Shown: positions 34,067 through 43,183 of the stretch, in pieces
How the letters are laid out: every line of letters starts with the position of its first letter
Position numbering within the stretch: position 1 is the stretch's first letter
Source of the DNA: Streptomyces sp. L-9-10
GTDB lineage: Bacteria > Actinomycetota > Actinomycetes > Streptomycetales > Streptomycetaceae
DNA length: 49,823 bases
Reading direction: 5' to 3'
NCBI RefSeq assembly: GCF_004151105.1
Contig: NZ_PHRF01000118.1
Span: 1 to 49,823 of the forward strand
Notes under the pieces: model-generated
Told to the model about the DNA's origin: nothing
Database searches by the model: none
Seen by the model: the letters and a program-made list of their open reading frames with translations, nothing else
Position numbers and translations under genes: made by a program

Positions 34067-35266
34067 ATGACAGTCACCCTGGCGGATGTGGCGGCCCGCG
34101 CCCGGGTGTCACCCGCCACCGTCTCCCGCGTACTGAACGGCAACTATCCGGTCGCCGCAGCCACCCGGGAGCGCGTGCTGCGCGCGGTGGACGATCTCGA
34201 CTACGTGCTCAACGGGCCCGCGAGCTCACTGGCCGCCGCCACCTCCGACCTGGTCGGCATCCTCGTCAACGACATCGCGGACCCGTTCTTCGGGATCATG
34301 GCGGGCGCGGCGCAGACCGAGATCGGCGGCCAGGAGGGCACCGGCAGGGCGGGCGGCGAGAAACTCGCCGTCGTCTGCAACACCGGCGGCTCGCCCGAGC
34401 GTGAACTGACCTATCTGACCCTGCTCCAGCGCCAGCGGGCCGCGGCCGTCATCCTCACCGGCGGAGCGCTCGAAGACCCGGACCACATCGCGGCGATGAC
34501 CACGAAGCTGGCGAAACTCGCGGACGCGGGGACGCGGGTGGTGCTGTGCGGACGACCGCCGCTGCCGGGCAGCGACGCGATCGTGGCTTCGCTGGCCTTC
34601 GACAACCGCGGGGGCGGGCAGCGGCTGACGGAGCATCTGCTCACGTTGGGGCACCGGAGGATCGGCTACGTCGCGGGCCCGCTGGAGCGGACGACGACCC
34701 GGCACCGGCTGGAGGGGCATCTGGCGGCGCTGGCGGCCGCGGGGCTGAGGGATCCGGCGTCGCCGGATCCTGCGTCACCGGGCACGGAACGGGGCGAGGG
34801 CTACGGCGAGAGCCCCGGAGAGGGGCGGCCGGGGCACGAGGGACGGGAAGGGCATGAGGGGCACGAGGGCCAGGAAGGGCTGATCGTGCACGGGCCCTAC
34901 AGCCGCCGGGCGGGGTACGAGGCGACGCTGGAGCTGCTGCGCCGCGCACCGGATCTGACCGCTGTGGTCGCCGCGAATGACACGGTGGCGCTGGGGGCGT
35001 GCGCGGCGGTACGCGACCAGGGGCTGCGCATTCCGGAGGACGTCTCGGTGGCGGGCTTCGACGATCTGCCGTTCTCGGTCGACGCGACGCCGGCGCTGAC
35101 GACGGTGCGGCTGCCGCTGTACGAGGCGGGGGCACGCGCGGGCCGACTGGCGATGGGCACGGAGACTCCGCCGCCGGGCGGGATCGCCACGATCACGGCC
35201 GAGTTGATGGCACGGGCGTCGACGGCGCCGCCGCGGGCGGCCGGGGGCCGGGGGCCGGCCGACTGA
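34067..35266 (+). CDS. LacI-family repressor with repeat insertion
   Basis: The 399-residue protein has an N-terminal LacI helix-turn-helix (TLADVAARARVSPATVSRVLNGNYPV) and hinge. A periplasmic-binding-protein-like ligand domain follows (VGILVNDIADPFFGIM, CGRPPL, HRRIGYVAGPLE, VVAANDTVALGA, VAGFDDLPF). ATG 34067 has GGAGGAAAG upstream. Residues about 229-271 are a low-complexity insertion ending HEGREGHEGHEGQEG, in a loop before GPYSRRAGYEATL where the family normally has a few residues. It is divergent from the oxidoreductase operon and likely binds the operator at 33939-33954. The inducer is probably the operon's sugar substrate. Confidence 0.92.
   Translation: MTVTLADVAARARVSPATVSRVLNGNYPVAAATRERVLRAVDDLDYVLNGPASSLAAATSDLVGILVNDIADPFFGIMAGAAQTEIGGQEGTGRAGGEKLAVVCNTGGSPERELTYLTLLQRQRAAAVILTGGALEDPDHIAAMTTKLAKLADAGTRVVLCGRPPLPGSDAIVASLAFDNRGGGQRLTEHLLTLGHRRIGYVAGPLERTTTRHRLEGHLAALAAAGLRDPASPDPASPGTERGEGYGESPGEGRPGHEGREGHEGHEGQEGLIVHGPYSRRAGYEATLELLRRAPDLTAVVAANDTVALGACAAVRDQGLRIPEDVSVAGFDDLPFSVDATPALTTVRLPLYEAGARAGRLAMGTETPPPGGIATITAELMARASTAPPRAAGGRGPAD
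34751..34879 (+). repeat. In-frame repeat insertion in the LacI gene
   Basis: Two DPASP copies (GATCCGGCGTC-like, 34751-34783) and a run of GGGCACGAGG-like units encoding HEG/REG repeats (34832-34879). The length is a multiple of three. Confidence 0.75.
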
Positions 35267-35449
35267 CCGGCCGAACCGCTGAACCGCTGAACCGCTGACC
35301 GGCCGGGGCGGGTGGCGGGGCGGGTGCCCGGGGCGAGCGGCGGGGACGGGTGCCCGAGGCGGGTAGTGGGGGCGGGGACCGGGGCGGGTGGCGAGCTGAC
35401 GCCAATGTGCGGATCGGGCCTTGCCGCGCCTCGACGGACCGACGTAGCG

Positions 35450-35462
35450 TTGACTCAGTCAA
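35450..35462 (+). promoter_or_regulatory. MarR-type operator
   Basis: TTGACT-C-AGTCAA is a perfect 13-bp inverted repeat, 22 bases before the MarR-GNAT start. A promoter TTGCCG (35421-35426), 18 bases, TAGCGT (35445-35450) would start transcription inside it, so binding would repress the gene. Confidence 0.65.
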
Positions 35463-35484
35463 AGAAAAAGTCCGGGGGTGGATC

Positions 35485-36468
35485 ATGGCCGTCCAGGAAA
35501 TCCGCGCGTTCAACCGCTTCTACACGAATCTCATCGGGGCGCTCGACTACAGCAAGCACCTCTACACCCCGTACACGCTCACCGAGTCACGGGTGCTGTA
35601 CGAGCTTGCCCACGCGCCGCGCACCGACGCCGCCGATCTGCGGGTCGAGCTGTCGCTCGACGCCGGCTATCTGAGCAGGCTGCTGACGAAGTTCGAGAAG
35701 GACGGGCTGGTCGGACGCGCGCCGTCCGAGCGGGACTCCCGGCGGCAGCGGATAACGCTCACCCAGCAGGGGCGCGAGGCCGCGGCGCTGCTCGACGAGA
35801 GGTCACGGGAAGCGGTGGGCTCGCTGCTCGCCCAGGTCGAGCCGGCGCAGCGGCCCCGGCTCGCGGACGCGATGCGGACCGTGCGGGACATCCTCGGCGC
35901 CGACCGCCGGGCGGCGCCCCACCGCGCGGAGCCGGTCCTGCGTGATCCGATGCCCGGCGAGCTGGGCTGGATCGTGCAGCGGCACGGCGCCGCGTACGCC
36001 GCGGAGTACGGCTGGAACACCGAATTCGAGGGGCTCGTCGCCCGGATCGTCGCGGACTTCGCGGAGGACCACGATTCCCGGCTGGAGCGGGTCTGGATCG
36101 CCGAGCTGGACGGCATCCCGGTGGGGTCCGTGATGTGCGTGCGCGACGACGCCCCGGAGGTACGGGACGAGGCCCCCGTCACCGCGCGGCTGCGCCTGCT
36201 GCTGGTCGAGCCCGGCGCCCGGGGACACGGACTCGGGAAGCGGCTGATCGGGACGGTGGTGGATTTCGCACGCGGGGCGGGGTATCAGGAACTGACGCTG
36301 TGGACGAACGACGTCCTCGCCGCCGCCCGCACTCTTTACCAGCACGCCGGATTCACGCTGGTCTCCGAGACACCGCACCACTCGTACGGAGCGGATCTGG
36401 TCGGCCAGGACTGGCGGCTCCCTCTCGGGACAGGAGCCACCTCAAGCCAGGAAGGGATACGACCGTGA
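35485..36468 (+). CDS. MarR-GNAT fusion (regulator/N-acetyltransferase)
   Basis: The 327-residue protein has an N-terminal MarR-type winged helix (about 1-140: FNRFYTNLIGALDYSKHLY, LRVELSLDAGYLSRLLTKFEKDGLV, the wing SERDSRRQRITLTQQG). A C-terminal GNAT acetyltransferase domain follows (about 155-327: RLRLLLVEPGARGHGLGKRLI is the acetyl-CoA-binding motif, then LWTNDVLAAARTLYQHAGF). This two-domain type is common in actinobacteria. ATG 35485 follows GGGGGTGG. Its stop overlaps the start of the next gene by GTGA (36465-36468). The operator 35450-35462 suggests autorepression. The acetylated substrate is unknown. Confidence 0.92.
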   Translation: MAVQEIRAFNRFYTNLIGALDYSKHLYTPYTLTESRVLYELAHAPRTDAADLRVELSLDAGYLSRLLTKFEKDGLVGRAPSERDSRRQRITLTQQGREAAALLDERSREAVGSLLAQVEPAQRPRLADAMRTVRDILGADRRAAPHRAEPVLRDPMPGELGWIVQRHGAAYAAEYGWNTEFEGLVARIVADFAEDHDSRLERVWIAELDGIPVGSVMCVRDDAPEVRDEAPVTARLRLLLVEPGARGHGLGKRLIGTVVDFARGAGYQELTLWTNDVLAAARTLYQHAGFTLVSETPHHSYGADLVGQDWRLPLGTGATSSQEGIRP

Positions 36469-37262
36469 AATTCGCCTTCTCCACCCTTGGAGTACCGGGC
36501 CTGCCCATCCCCGATGTCCTCGCGCTCGCCGCCGGGACCGGCTACCAGGGGGTGGAGTTGCGCGCCCATCCCGAGGAGCCGGTCCACCCCGGCATCGGGC
36601 CGGGCGAACGGGCCACGGTGGTCGACGAGTTCCAGCGCGCCGGAATCGAGATCCTGACGGTCGCGGGGTACGTGCGGGTGGCGAAAGCCGACGCCGACGA
36701 GGAGCGGCTGCGCCAAGAGCTGGACGAACTGCTGTGGCTGGCACGGGATCTGGGCGCCCCCTTCGTCCGTGTCTTCCCGGGCGGCGGCGACCAGCCCGCG
36801 GCCGAGGCCGACGCGACGGCCGCGCGACGGCTGGCCGCGGCGGCCGAGCTGGCGGCGGACTTCGGCGTACGGATCCTGCTGGAGACACATGACTCGCACC
36901 GCACGGGTGTGGACGCGGCCCGGGTGCTGGGGCCGGTGGGGCACAAACACGCGGGGGCGCTGTGGGATGTGATGCACACCTGGCTGGGCGGCGAGGCGCC
37001 CGCCACCACGTACGCGGCTCTCTCCCCGTACCTCGGCTATGTCCAGGTGAAGGACATCGCTTCGGCGGAGGACACGACGCCGCTGGCGCTCGGAGCGGGC
37101 GTGCTTCCCCTGGGCGAGTGCCTGGCGCTGCTCGACGACGACAGCTGGGTGTGCTGGGAGTACGAGAAGCGCTGGTATCCGCAGGCGGCGGAGTTGCCGG
37201 GGCTGCTGGCGGCGGGGCGGGAGCATCTGGAGGGGCTGATCGCGGAGAACCGCCACAGCTGA
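36465..37262 (+). CDS. TIM-barrel sugar phosphate isomerase/epimerase
   Basis: The 265-residue barrel of the xylose-isomerase-like superfamily begins VKFAFSTLGVPGLPIPDVLALAAGTGYQGVELRAHPEEPVHPGI. Metal-site segments are ILLETHDSHRTG, ALWDVMHTWLGGE and YVQVKDI, with a terminal CWEYEKRWYPQ. GTG 36465 has GGAAGGG upstream and is coupled to the MarR-GNAT gene by a four-base overlap, so the two are one operon. The substrate is unknown. Nearness to the DUF993 operon suggests related sugar metabolism, but this is weak evidence. Confidence 0.88.
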   Translation: MKFAFSTLGVPGLPIPDVLALAAGTGYQGVELRAHPEEPVHPGIGPGERATVVDEFQRAGIEILTVAGYVRVAKADADEERLRQELDELLWLARDLGAPFVRVFPGGGDQPAAEADATAARRLAAAAELAADFGVRILLETHDSHRTGVDAARVLGPVGHKHAGALWDVMHTWLGGEAPATTYAALSPYLGYVQVKDIASAEDTTPLALGAGVLPLGECLALLDDDSWVCWEYEKRWYPQAAELPGLLAAGREHLEGLIAENRHS

Positions 37263-37350
37263 CCGCGCCCGCGCGGGAAAGCCGAGGCGAGGGCGGGCAG
37301 CGGTGAGAGGCAAAGGTGAGGAGGAGGAGGAGGCGTCGGGAGCGTCGGCA

Positions 37351-38409
37351 TCAGGCCCGAGTCGGCGCGCACCCCGGCGCCAGGGGCTCGTCGGGCCCGT
37401 TCACGGCAGGAGTGGAGGTGGCGGTGACAGTGGCGACGGCCGGAGCAGGCTCGGCAGAAGCCGACTCGGCGGAGGCGAAGGCGGACGCGGACGCGGACGC
37501 GGCGGGCGTCGGCTCGGCGGACGCCGGCTCGGCGGGGAGCGGTGTGGCCGGGCCCCCGGTACGGGACAGTGAGGTGAGGGCCACTCCCCCCACCAGCAGC
37601 GCCGCCGCGCACCAGCGCAGGGGGCTGACGGACTCGCTCAGCAGCAGCGCCGCCGACGACATCCCGAAGACCGGGACGAGCAGGGAGAAAGGCGCGACGG
37701 ACGAGGCGGGGTAGCGGCGCAGCAGGAAGCCCCAGGCGCCGAAGCCGAAGACGGTCGTGACCCAGGCGACGTAGAGGATGACACCGATGCCGGTGCCGTC
37801 CAGGGCGCGCAGCGCGGCCAGGTCGGCGTCCGGGCCCTCGAACAGCAGCGAGAGACCGAGCAGCGGCAGTACGGGTACGGCCGACACCCACACCATGAAG
37901 TTCAGGGCGTCCGGCGGGGACGCCTTGCGGGTGAGCACATTGGAGACGCCCCAGCAGGCCGCGGCGGCGATGACCAGCGCGAAGGCGAGCAGCGGGCCCG
38001 AGGTGCCCTCGTCGACCGCCGCCACAGCGATCCCGGCCAGCGCGACGGCCATGCCCAGCAGCCGTACACCGCCGGGCCGTTCACCGAGGGCGACCGCCGC
38101 GAACAAGGCCGTGAAGACGGCCTGGATCTGGAGGACGAGCGACGAGAGACCGGCCGGCATGCCCTGGTCCATGCCGACGAAGAGCAGTCCGAACTTGGCC
38201 ACACCCAACACCAGTCCGACCCCGATCACCCACTTCCAGGCGACCTTCGGCCGGCCCACGAAGAAGACCGCGGGCAGCGCCGCCGCCAGAAAGCGCAGTG
38301 CGGAGAAGAGCAGCGGCGGGAAGTGACCGAGCCCGACCTCGATGACGACGAAGTTCACTCCCCAGACGGCGGTGACGAGAACGGCGAGAGCGATATGAGT
38401 GGTGCGCAT
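37351..38409 (-). CDS. EamA/DMT-family transporter
   Basis: The 352-residue protein has ten membrane segments in two EamA repeats of five (first helix IALAVLVTAVWGVNFVVIEVGLG, end of second repeat RWCAAALLVGGVALTSL). DMT proteins of this kind export small metabolites such as amino acids. After about residue 285 there is a soluble tail of about 65 residues made of ASAEPTPA/SASAFASAES units, low-complexity and not part of the transporter. ATG 38409. It is divergent from a LysR regulator, which probably controls it. Confidence 0.9.
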   Translation of the reverse strand: MRTTHIALAVLVTAVWGVNFVVIEVGLGHFPPLLFSALRFLAAALPAVFFVGRPKVAWKWVIGVGLVLGVAKFGLLFVGMDQGMPAGLSSLVLQIQAVFTALFAAVALGERPGGVRLLGMAVALAGIAVAAVDEGTSGPLLAFALVIAAAACWGVSNVLTRKASPPDALNFMVWVSAVPVLPLLGLSLLFEGPDADLAALRALDGTGIGVILYVAWVTTVFGFGAWGFLLRRYPASSVAPFSLLVPVFGMSSAALLLSESVSPLRWCAAALLVGGVALTSLSRTGGPATPLPAEPASAEPTPAASASASAFASAESASAEPAPAVATVTATSTPAVNGPDEPLAPGCAPTRA

Positions 38410-38518
38410 GCACTGAGGATCATCGGACCGGACTATGTAGCACCAGCGCGGATTTCTTCATGGTGGAATTCAGCGTTGCTTATGATTCTCCAGGAAAGCT
38501 CCAGGAAAGGGGGCAAGG

Positions 38519-39427
38519 ATGCTTGATCTGGCCAGGCTGCGCGCGCTGCACGCCGTCTCCGTCCACGGTTCCGTGGCCGCGGCGGCCGCGGCTCTCGGCT
38601 ATACGCCCTCGGCCGTGTCCCAGCAGATCACCAAGCTGGAGCGGGAGACCCGTACGACTCTGCTGGAGCGGCGCGGGCGAGGTGTGGCGCTCACCGACGA
38701 GGCGCGCCATCTCGCCTCCACCGCCGAGGAGTTGCTCGGGATAATGGAGCGCGCCGAGACCACGCTGGAGGAGCGCAGAGGGAAGCCGACGGGGCAACTC
38801 GTCGTCGGGGCGTTCGCTTCCTCGGCCCGCGGCCTGCTCCCCGGCGTCCTGGCGGAGCTGGCCGAACGGCACCCCACCCTCGATGTCCGGCTGCGGGAGA
38901 TCGATCCGCATCTCTCCATCGATCTGGTGGCCCGCGGGGCGATCGATCTGGCGGTCGCGCACGACTGGGACATCGCGCCGCTGCCCGCCCCCGAGGGCGT
39001 GGAGCAGGCGGTCATCGGGGACGACCTGTGCGATGTGCTCGTACCGGCGGCGCATCCGCTGGCGGGGCGGCGGTCCGTACGGCGCGAGGACCTGTCGCGA
39101 CAGCGCTGGATCTGCCAGCCGCCCGGGACGGTCTGCCACGACTGGCTGACGCGTACGCTGCGCGCGGCCGGCTGCGAGCCCGATCTCGCGCACCAGGCCG
39201 AGGAGAGCCACACACAGCTCGCGCTGGTGGCGGCGGGGCTCGGTATCGCCATGATTCCGCGCCTGGGGCGCGGGCCGCTTCCCGAGGGGGTACGCGCGAT
39301 CACGCTCGACCCCGTACCGATACGCAGGCTGTACGCGCTCTGGCGGACGGGCGCGGCCAGACGTCCGGCGGTCACGGCGACCGTGGAGACATTGCGGCGG
39401 CACTGGCCGGCGGTCGCCGCCGTCTGA
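38519..39427 (+). CDS. LysR-family transcriptional regulator
   Basis: The 302-residue protein has an N-terminal LysR winged helix (LARLRALHAVSVHGSVAAAAAALGYTPSAVSQQITKLERE), followed by the co-inducer domain (QLVVGAFASSARGLLPGVLAELAERHPTLDVRLREID, RGAIDLAVAHD, LVAAGLGIAMIPRLG). ATG 38519 follows AGGAAAGGGGG. A CTCCAGGAAAG element occurs twice in the 110-bp gap to the divergent DMT gene. A regulator-exporter pair is the likely arrangement. No clear T-N11-A site can be fixed by eye. Confidence 0.9.
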   Translation: MLDLARLRALHAVSVHGSVAAAAAALGYTPSAVSQQITKLERETRTTLLERRGRGVALTDEARHLASTAEELLGIMERAETTLEERRGKPTGQLVVGAFASSARGLLPGVLAELAERHPTLDVRLREIDPHLSIDLVARGAIDLAVAHDWDIAPLPAPEGVEQAVIGDDLCDVLVPAAHPLAGRRSVRREDLSRQRWICQPPGTVCHDWLTRTLRAAGCEPDLAHQAEESHTQLALVAAGLGIAMIPRLGRGPLPEGVRAITLDPVPIRRLYALWRTGAARRPAVTATVETLRRHWPAVAAV

Positions 39428-39450
39428 GCCTCGCCCCTTGCCGAAGGCCG

Positions 39451-39512
39451 CGCCCCTCACCGCCGGGCCCCCGCCCCTCACCGCCGGGCCCCGCGCCTTA
39501 CCGGCGGGCCGG
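39451..39512. repeat. 21-bp tandem repeat after lysR
   Basis: Two perfect 21-bp copies (39451-39471, 39472-39492) and a third degenerate copy lie in the gap between the LysR and GH3 genes. The remainder of this 213-bp gap holds AT-rich TTTCC motifs near 39570-39615 and a possible -35 TTGACT at 39556; the -10 is unclear. Confidence 0.75.
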
Positions 39513-39640
39513 GTCCGGCCCTCACGGCTCGCAGGTGCTGTCCGTGGCGCGTCTCTTGACTGGCAGTTACTTTCCGGATATCCGTAAATCTTGGAAGTTT
39601 CCTTCACTTTCCTCGCAGCGCACGGCCGGAAGGAGCACCA

Positions 39641-41509
39641 GTGCACGACCGGACCATCTCCAGACGCGCCCTCCTCACCGCAACCGCCGTAGCGGCGGCG
39701 GCTGTTACCACCGCCGCCGTCCCCGCGGCCGCCGCCGTCCCCCCGCCCCACGAGCGAGCCCCCGACCAGTTCCCCCGCGACCGCCGCGACCCTCTGGACC
39801 GCCGCGCTCGCCTGCGCCGCCTCATCAGCCGTATGAGCCTGGAGGAGAAGGTCGGCCAGCTCTTCGTCATGCGGGTGTACGGCCACTCCGCCACCGCGCC
39901 CGACCAGGCCGACATCAACTCCAACCTCGCCGAGATCGGGATCCGCACGGCCGCCGAGCTGATCTCCACGTACCACGTCGGCGGCATCATCTACTTCGCC
40001 TGGGCACACAACACCCGTGATCCGCACCAGATCGCCGGCCTCTCCAATGGCATCCAGAAGGCCGGCCTGGCCCAGCGCGTCCCCGTGCCCCTGATCATCG
40101 CGACCGATCAGGAGCACGGCATCGTCGCCCGGATCGGCGAGCCCGCCACGCTGCTGCCGGGCGCCATGGCGCTCGGCGCGTCCCGTTCGCACTCCGACGC
40201 CCGCGAGGCCGCCCGGATCGCGGGCACGGAACTGGCCGCCATGGGCATCAACCAGAACTACGCTCCCGACGCGGACGTCAACGTCAACCCGGCCAATCCC
40301 GTCATCGGCGTCCGGTCCTTCGGCGCCGATCCGCAGGCGGTGGCCGGGATGGTGACCGCCCAGGTCAAGGGGTACCAGAGCGCCGGCATCGCCACCGCCG
40401 CCAAGCACTTCCCCGGTCATGGCGACACCAAGGACGACAGCCACTACGCGCTGCCCACCATCCACCACACCCGCGAACAGTGGGCGGAGCTGGACGCGCC
40501 GCCGTTCCGGGCCGCGATCGCCGCCGGTGTCACCTCGATCATGACCGCGCACATCGTCGTCCCCGCCCTCGACCCGAGCGAGGACCCGGCGACCCTCTCG
40601 CACCCCATCGTCACCGGCGTGCTCCGCGAACAGCTCGGCTACGACGGCCTGGTGGTCACCGACGCACTCGGGATGGCGGGCGTACGGCAGAAGTACGGCG
40701 ACGACCGGGTGCCCGTCCTCGCGCTGAAGGCGGGCGTCGACCAGTTGCTCAATCCGCCGGATCTCCGCGTGGCGTGGAACGCCGTCGTGGCCGCGGTCAA
40801 GGGGGGCGAGCTCAGCGAGCGGCGCGTCGAGGAGTCGGTCCTGCGCATCCTCGAACTGAAGGACCGGCTGGGGCTGTTCCGCGGTGATCCCTATGTCTCG
40901 TCCCGGGACGTGGACCGCGAGGTCGGCACTCGGGCGCATCTCGCCGCGGCCGACCGGATCGCCGAGAACACCACCACCCTGCTCGTCAACGAGCGCGGAC
41001 TGCTGCCCCTGAGCCGTCGCCGGGAGAGGAATCTGCTCGTCGTGGGTGCCGATCCGGCCTCGCCCTCCGGGACGACGGGTCCGCCGACCACCGTGCTGGC
41101 CACCGCCCTGACCGAACTGGGCTTCACCGCCACGGCCCTGTCCACCGGTACGGCACCCACCGCGGCGCTCGTCGCGGCGGCGGTGGAGGCCGCGCGGGGC
41201 AAGGACGCGGTGGTCGTGGCCACGTACAACGTCTCGGCCACCAGCACGCAGCGCACGCTGGTGAGCGCGCTGGCCGCGAGCGGCGTTCCCGTCGTCGCGG
41301 TCGCCATCCGCAATCCTTACGACATCGCGTGGCTGACCGGTGTCACCGCGTCCCTCGCCGCGTACTCATGGACGGATGTCGAACTGCGGGCCGCGGCACG
41401 GGTGATCGCGGGCCGGGCGCGTCCCAGGGGCCGGCTGCCGGTGCCGGTGCAGCGCGCGGACGATCCGACGCGGGTGCTGTATCCCGTCGGCCACGGACTG
41501 GGCTACTGA
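39641..41509 (+). CDS. Secreted GH3 glycosidase (NagZ-like beta-N-acetylhexosaminidase)
   Basis: The 622-residue protein starts at GTG 39641 with AAGGAG six bases upstream. The N-terminus has a twin-arginine signal (ISRRALLTATAVAAAA) and an AAA cleavage region near residue 32. The GH3 barrel (about 60-390) has the NagZ-subgroup motif KHFPGHGDTKDDSH (255-268) with D262 and H268, and the nucleophile VVTDALGM (D341). A C-terminal alpha/beta domain follows. It would remove N-acetylglucosamine from the non-reducing end of chitin or wall fragments outside the cell. It is convergent with an S37 peptidase gene. Confidence 0.92.
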   Translation: MHDRTISRRALLTATAVAAAAVTTAAVPAAAAVPPPHERAPDQFPRDRRDPLDRRARLRRLISRMSLEEKVGQLFVMRVYGHSATAPDQADINSNLAEIGIRTAAELISTYHVGGIIYFAWAHNTRDPHQIAGLSNGIQKAGLAQRVPVPLIIATDQEHGIVARIGEPATLLPGAMALGASRSHSDAREAARIAGTELAAMGINQNYAPDADVNVNPANPVIGVRSFGADPQAVAGMVTAQVKGYQSAGIATAAKHFPGHGDTKDDSHYALPTIHHTREQWAELDAPPFRAAIAAGVTSIMTAHIVVPALDPSEDPATLSHPIVTGVLREQLGYDGLVVTDALGMAGVRQKYGDDRVPVLALKAGVDQLLNPPDLRVAWNAVVAAVKGGELSERRVEESVLRILELKDRLGLFRGDPYVSSRDVDREVGTRAHLAAADRIAENTTTLLVNERGLLPLSRRRERNLLVVGADPASPSGTTGPPTTVLATALTELGFTATALSTGTAPTAALVAAAVEAARGKDAVVVATYNVSATSTQRTLVSALAASGVPVVAVAIRNPYDIAWLTGVTASLAAYSWTDVELRAAARVIAGRARPRGRLPVPVQRADDPTRVLYPVGHGLGY

Positions 41510-41539
41510 CCGCTGCCGGCCCGGCACGGGAGACGCGCA

Positions 41540-41584
41540 GTGCCCGCCGTTCACGGGGCATCGAGTCCCATGAACGGCGGGCAC
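41540..41584. terminator. Bidirectional terminator hairpin
   Basis: A 14-bp perfect stem (41540-41553 with 41571-41584), extended inside by GGG/CCC after one mismatch, lies between the convergent GH3 and S37 genes. Confidence 0.8.
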
Positions 41585-41639
41585 GGCGGGCACCGCGCGG
41601 GCACCGCGGCAACGGCGGGCGGCTCGGAGAGCCGACGCG

Positions 41640-43079
41640 CTACGGCCTCAAGGTCTGCTGCCGCTCGACCTTCTGGCGGTCGAGCTTGGAGTCGAACGGA
41701 GCCAGCGGCTTCGCCTTCGACTCGTCCTTCTGCACGGCGGCCGGAGCGACGCCCGCCCAGGCCAGGATCCGGGCCGTGGCCTTCGCCTGCTGGTCCGGGA
41801 CCAGACCCGCGACATTGGCGCCGTGGTTGGCGCCCGGCGCGACATACACATAGCTGTCACGCGCGCCGCTGCCGAGGCGGAACTGCTCCGCGCCCCACGG
41901 GTCGTTCTGGCCGTACACGAACAGCATCTGGTTCGCGTGGTGGCGGACCCAGTAGTCGACATCCGGCATCGTCAGCGGGTTGAACTTCATGGGGATGTCG
42001 CGGGGTACGAAGTTCCGCGGCGGCTGGTATCCGTACCGGCTCAGACTGCCCAGGTGCGGCTGCTTGATGTCGGGCGAGCCCAGCTGCGTACCGGCCTGGT
42101 AGTAGTACGGCGTGTACGTCGTCAGGCCCTGGTCCGTGTAGGCGGAGAAGCCGGAGATCGTGTCGACGGTGTCGTAGATCTCCTGGTCGGAGACGGTGGC
42201 CGCCGGGATGGTGTCGCAGTCGGAGAGCAGGCTGTACTGCCAGAAGCCCCAGACGAAGTCGAGCACGGTGGCCTCGTAGGCCTTGTCGAGCGTGCCGATC
42301 GTGTGGAACGTGGCGCCGTTGGCGTCCGCCCACTCCTGGAACTTCTCCTCCAGCGGCTCGCGCCGGATCAGCGCCTCGCGCTGCACGGCGTTGAGCTTGT
42401 CGCGGCACTCCTTGGTGCCGACGCGCTCGAAGAACCGGTCGTACGCGGAGTCCTCTTTGTTCCACACGTCATTCGGCGCGACGTACGCGACGACGCCGTC
42501 CATGTCACGCGGGTAGTAGCGCTCGAAGTACGTGGCGGTCATACCGCCCTTGGAACCGCCCGTGGAGAGCCAGTTCTTGGGGTAGATCTTCTTCAGCGCG
42601 GTGAAGATACGGTGCTGGTCACTGGCCGCCTGCCAGATGTCCAGCTTCGACCAGTCGGCCGGCTGCGGGCGCGACGGGGTGAAGAAGCGGTACTCCATCG
42701 ACACCTGGTTGCCGTCGATGATCCGGGTCGGCTCACTGCGGCTCGGGGTGGTGGAGACGTTGTAGCCGCCGGTGAAGAAGACCGTGGGCCGGCTGGTGTC
42801 CTTGTGCAGCAGCGTGATGCGCTGCTGGAACGTGCCCTTGGACGGCCGCCGGTGGTCCACCGGCTGCGTGTAGTTGAGAACGAAGTAGCGGTATCCCTCG
42901 TACGGCTTCTCCTGGATCAGGCTCATCCCCGGGATCGCGAGGATTCGGTCCTTGATGTCGGTGGTGTCGGTGGCGGTCTTTTGATCCGCACTCCGATCGG
43001 CGGCGGTGGCCGCGCCGGCTGTCGCCACCGTGCCTATGACCAGCACGAACGACAACACCCATCTCAGCGCCTTGCGCAT
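41640..43079 (-). CDS. Secreted S37-family peptidase (prolyl tri/tetrapeptidyl aminopeptidase type)
   Basis: The 479-residue exported serine peptidase has a signal peptide of about 27 residues. Landmarks are FVLNYTQPVDHRRPSKGTFQQRITLLHKD, VFFTGGYNVS, WLSTGGSKGGMTATY with nucleophile S176, LFVYGQNDPWGAEQF (Asp region), and a late GANHG with the probable catalytic His. The family was described from Streptomyces (PS-10 peptidase). A related S. mobaraensis enzyme removes tri- and tetrapeptides ending in proline. ATG 43079. It is a single gene. Confidence 0.88.
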   Translation of the reverse strand: MRKALRWVLSFVLVIGTVATAGAATAADRSADQKTATDTTDIKDRILAIPGMSLIQEKPYEGYRYFVLNYTQPVDHRRPSKGTFQQRITLLHKDTSRPTVFFTGGYNVSTTPSRSEPTRIIDGNQVSMEYRFFTPSRPQPADWSKLDIWQAASDQHRIFTALKKIYPKNWLSTGGSKGGMTATYFERYYPRDMDGVVAYVAPNDVWNKEDSAYDRFFERVGTKECRDKLNAVQREALIRREPLEEKFQEWADANGATFHTIGTLDKAYEATVLDFVWGFWQYSLLSDCDTIPAATVSDQEIYDTVDTISGFSAYTDQGLTTYTPYYYQAGTQLGSPDIKQPHLGSLSRYGYQPPRNFVPRDIPMKFNPLTMPDVDYWVRHHANQMLFVYGQNDPWGAEQFRLGSGARDSYVYVAPGANHGANVAGLVPDQQAKATARILAWAGVAPAAVQKDESKAKPLAPFDSKLDRQKVERQQTLRP

Positions 43080-43183
43080 TCACACTCCCTGTGTTCATGA
43101 CAGACGCCGTGAACCTAGCCCGGTCACCGTCCGAACCGCCAGTCCTCTTGACCGTTTTATCCCGCCGGGCTCCCGCGCAATCC

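Noticed and set aside
35267..35420. G-rich stretch with three GAACCGCT copies considered as a regulatory or quadruplex element
   Set aside because: The repeats are short and no G-tract arrangement stands out beyond the general GC bias. Only the dyad at 35450-35462 is well defined.
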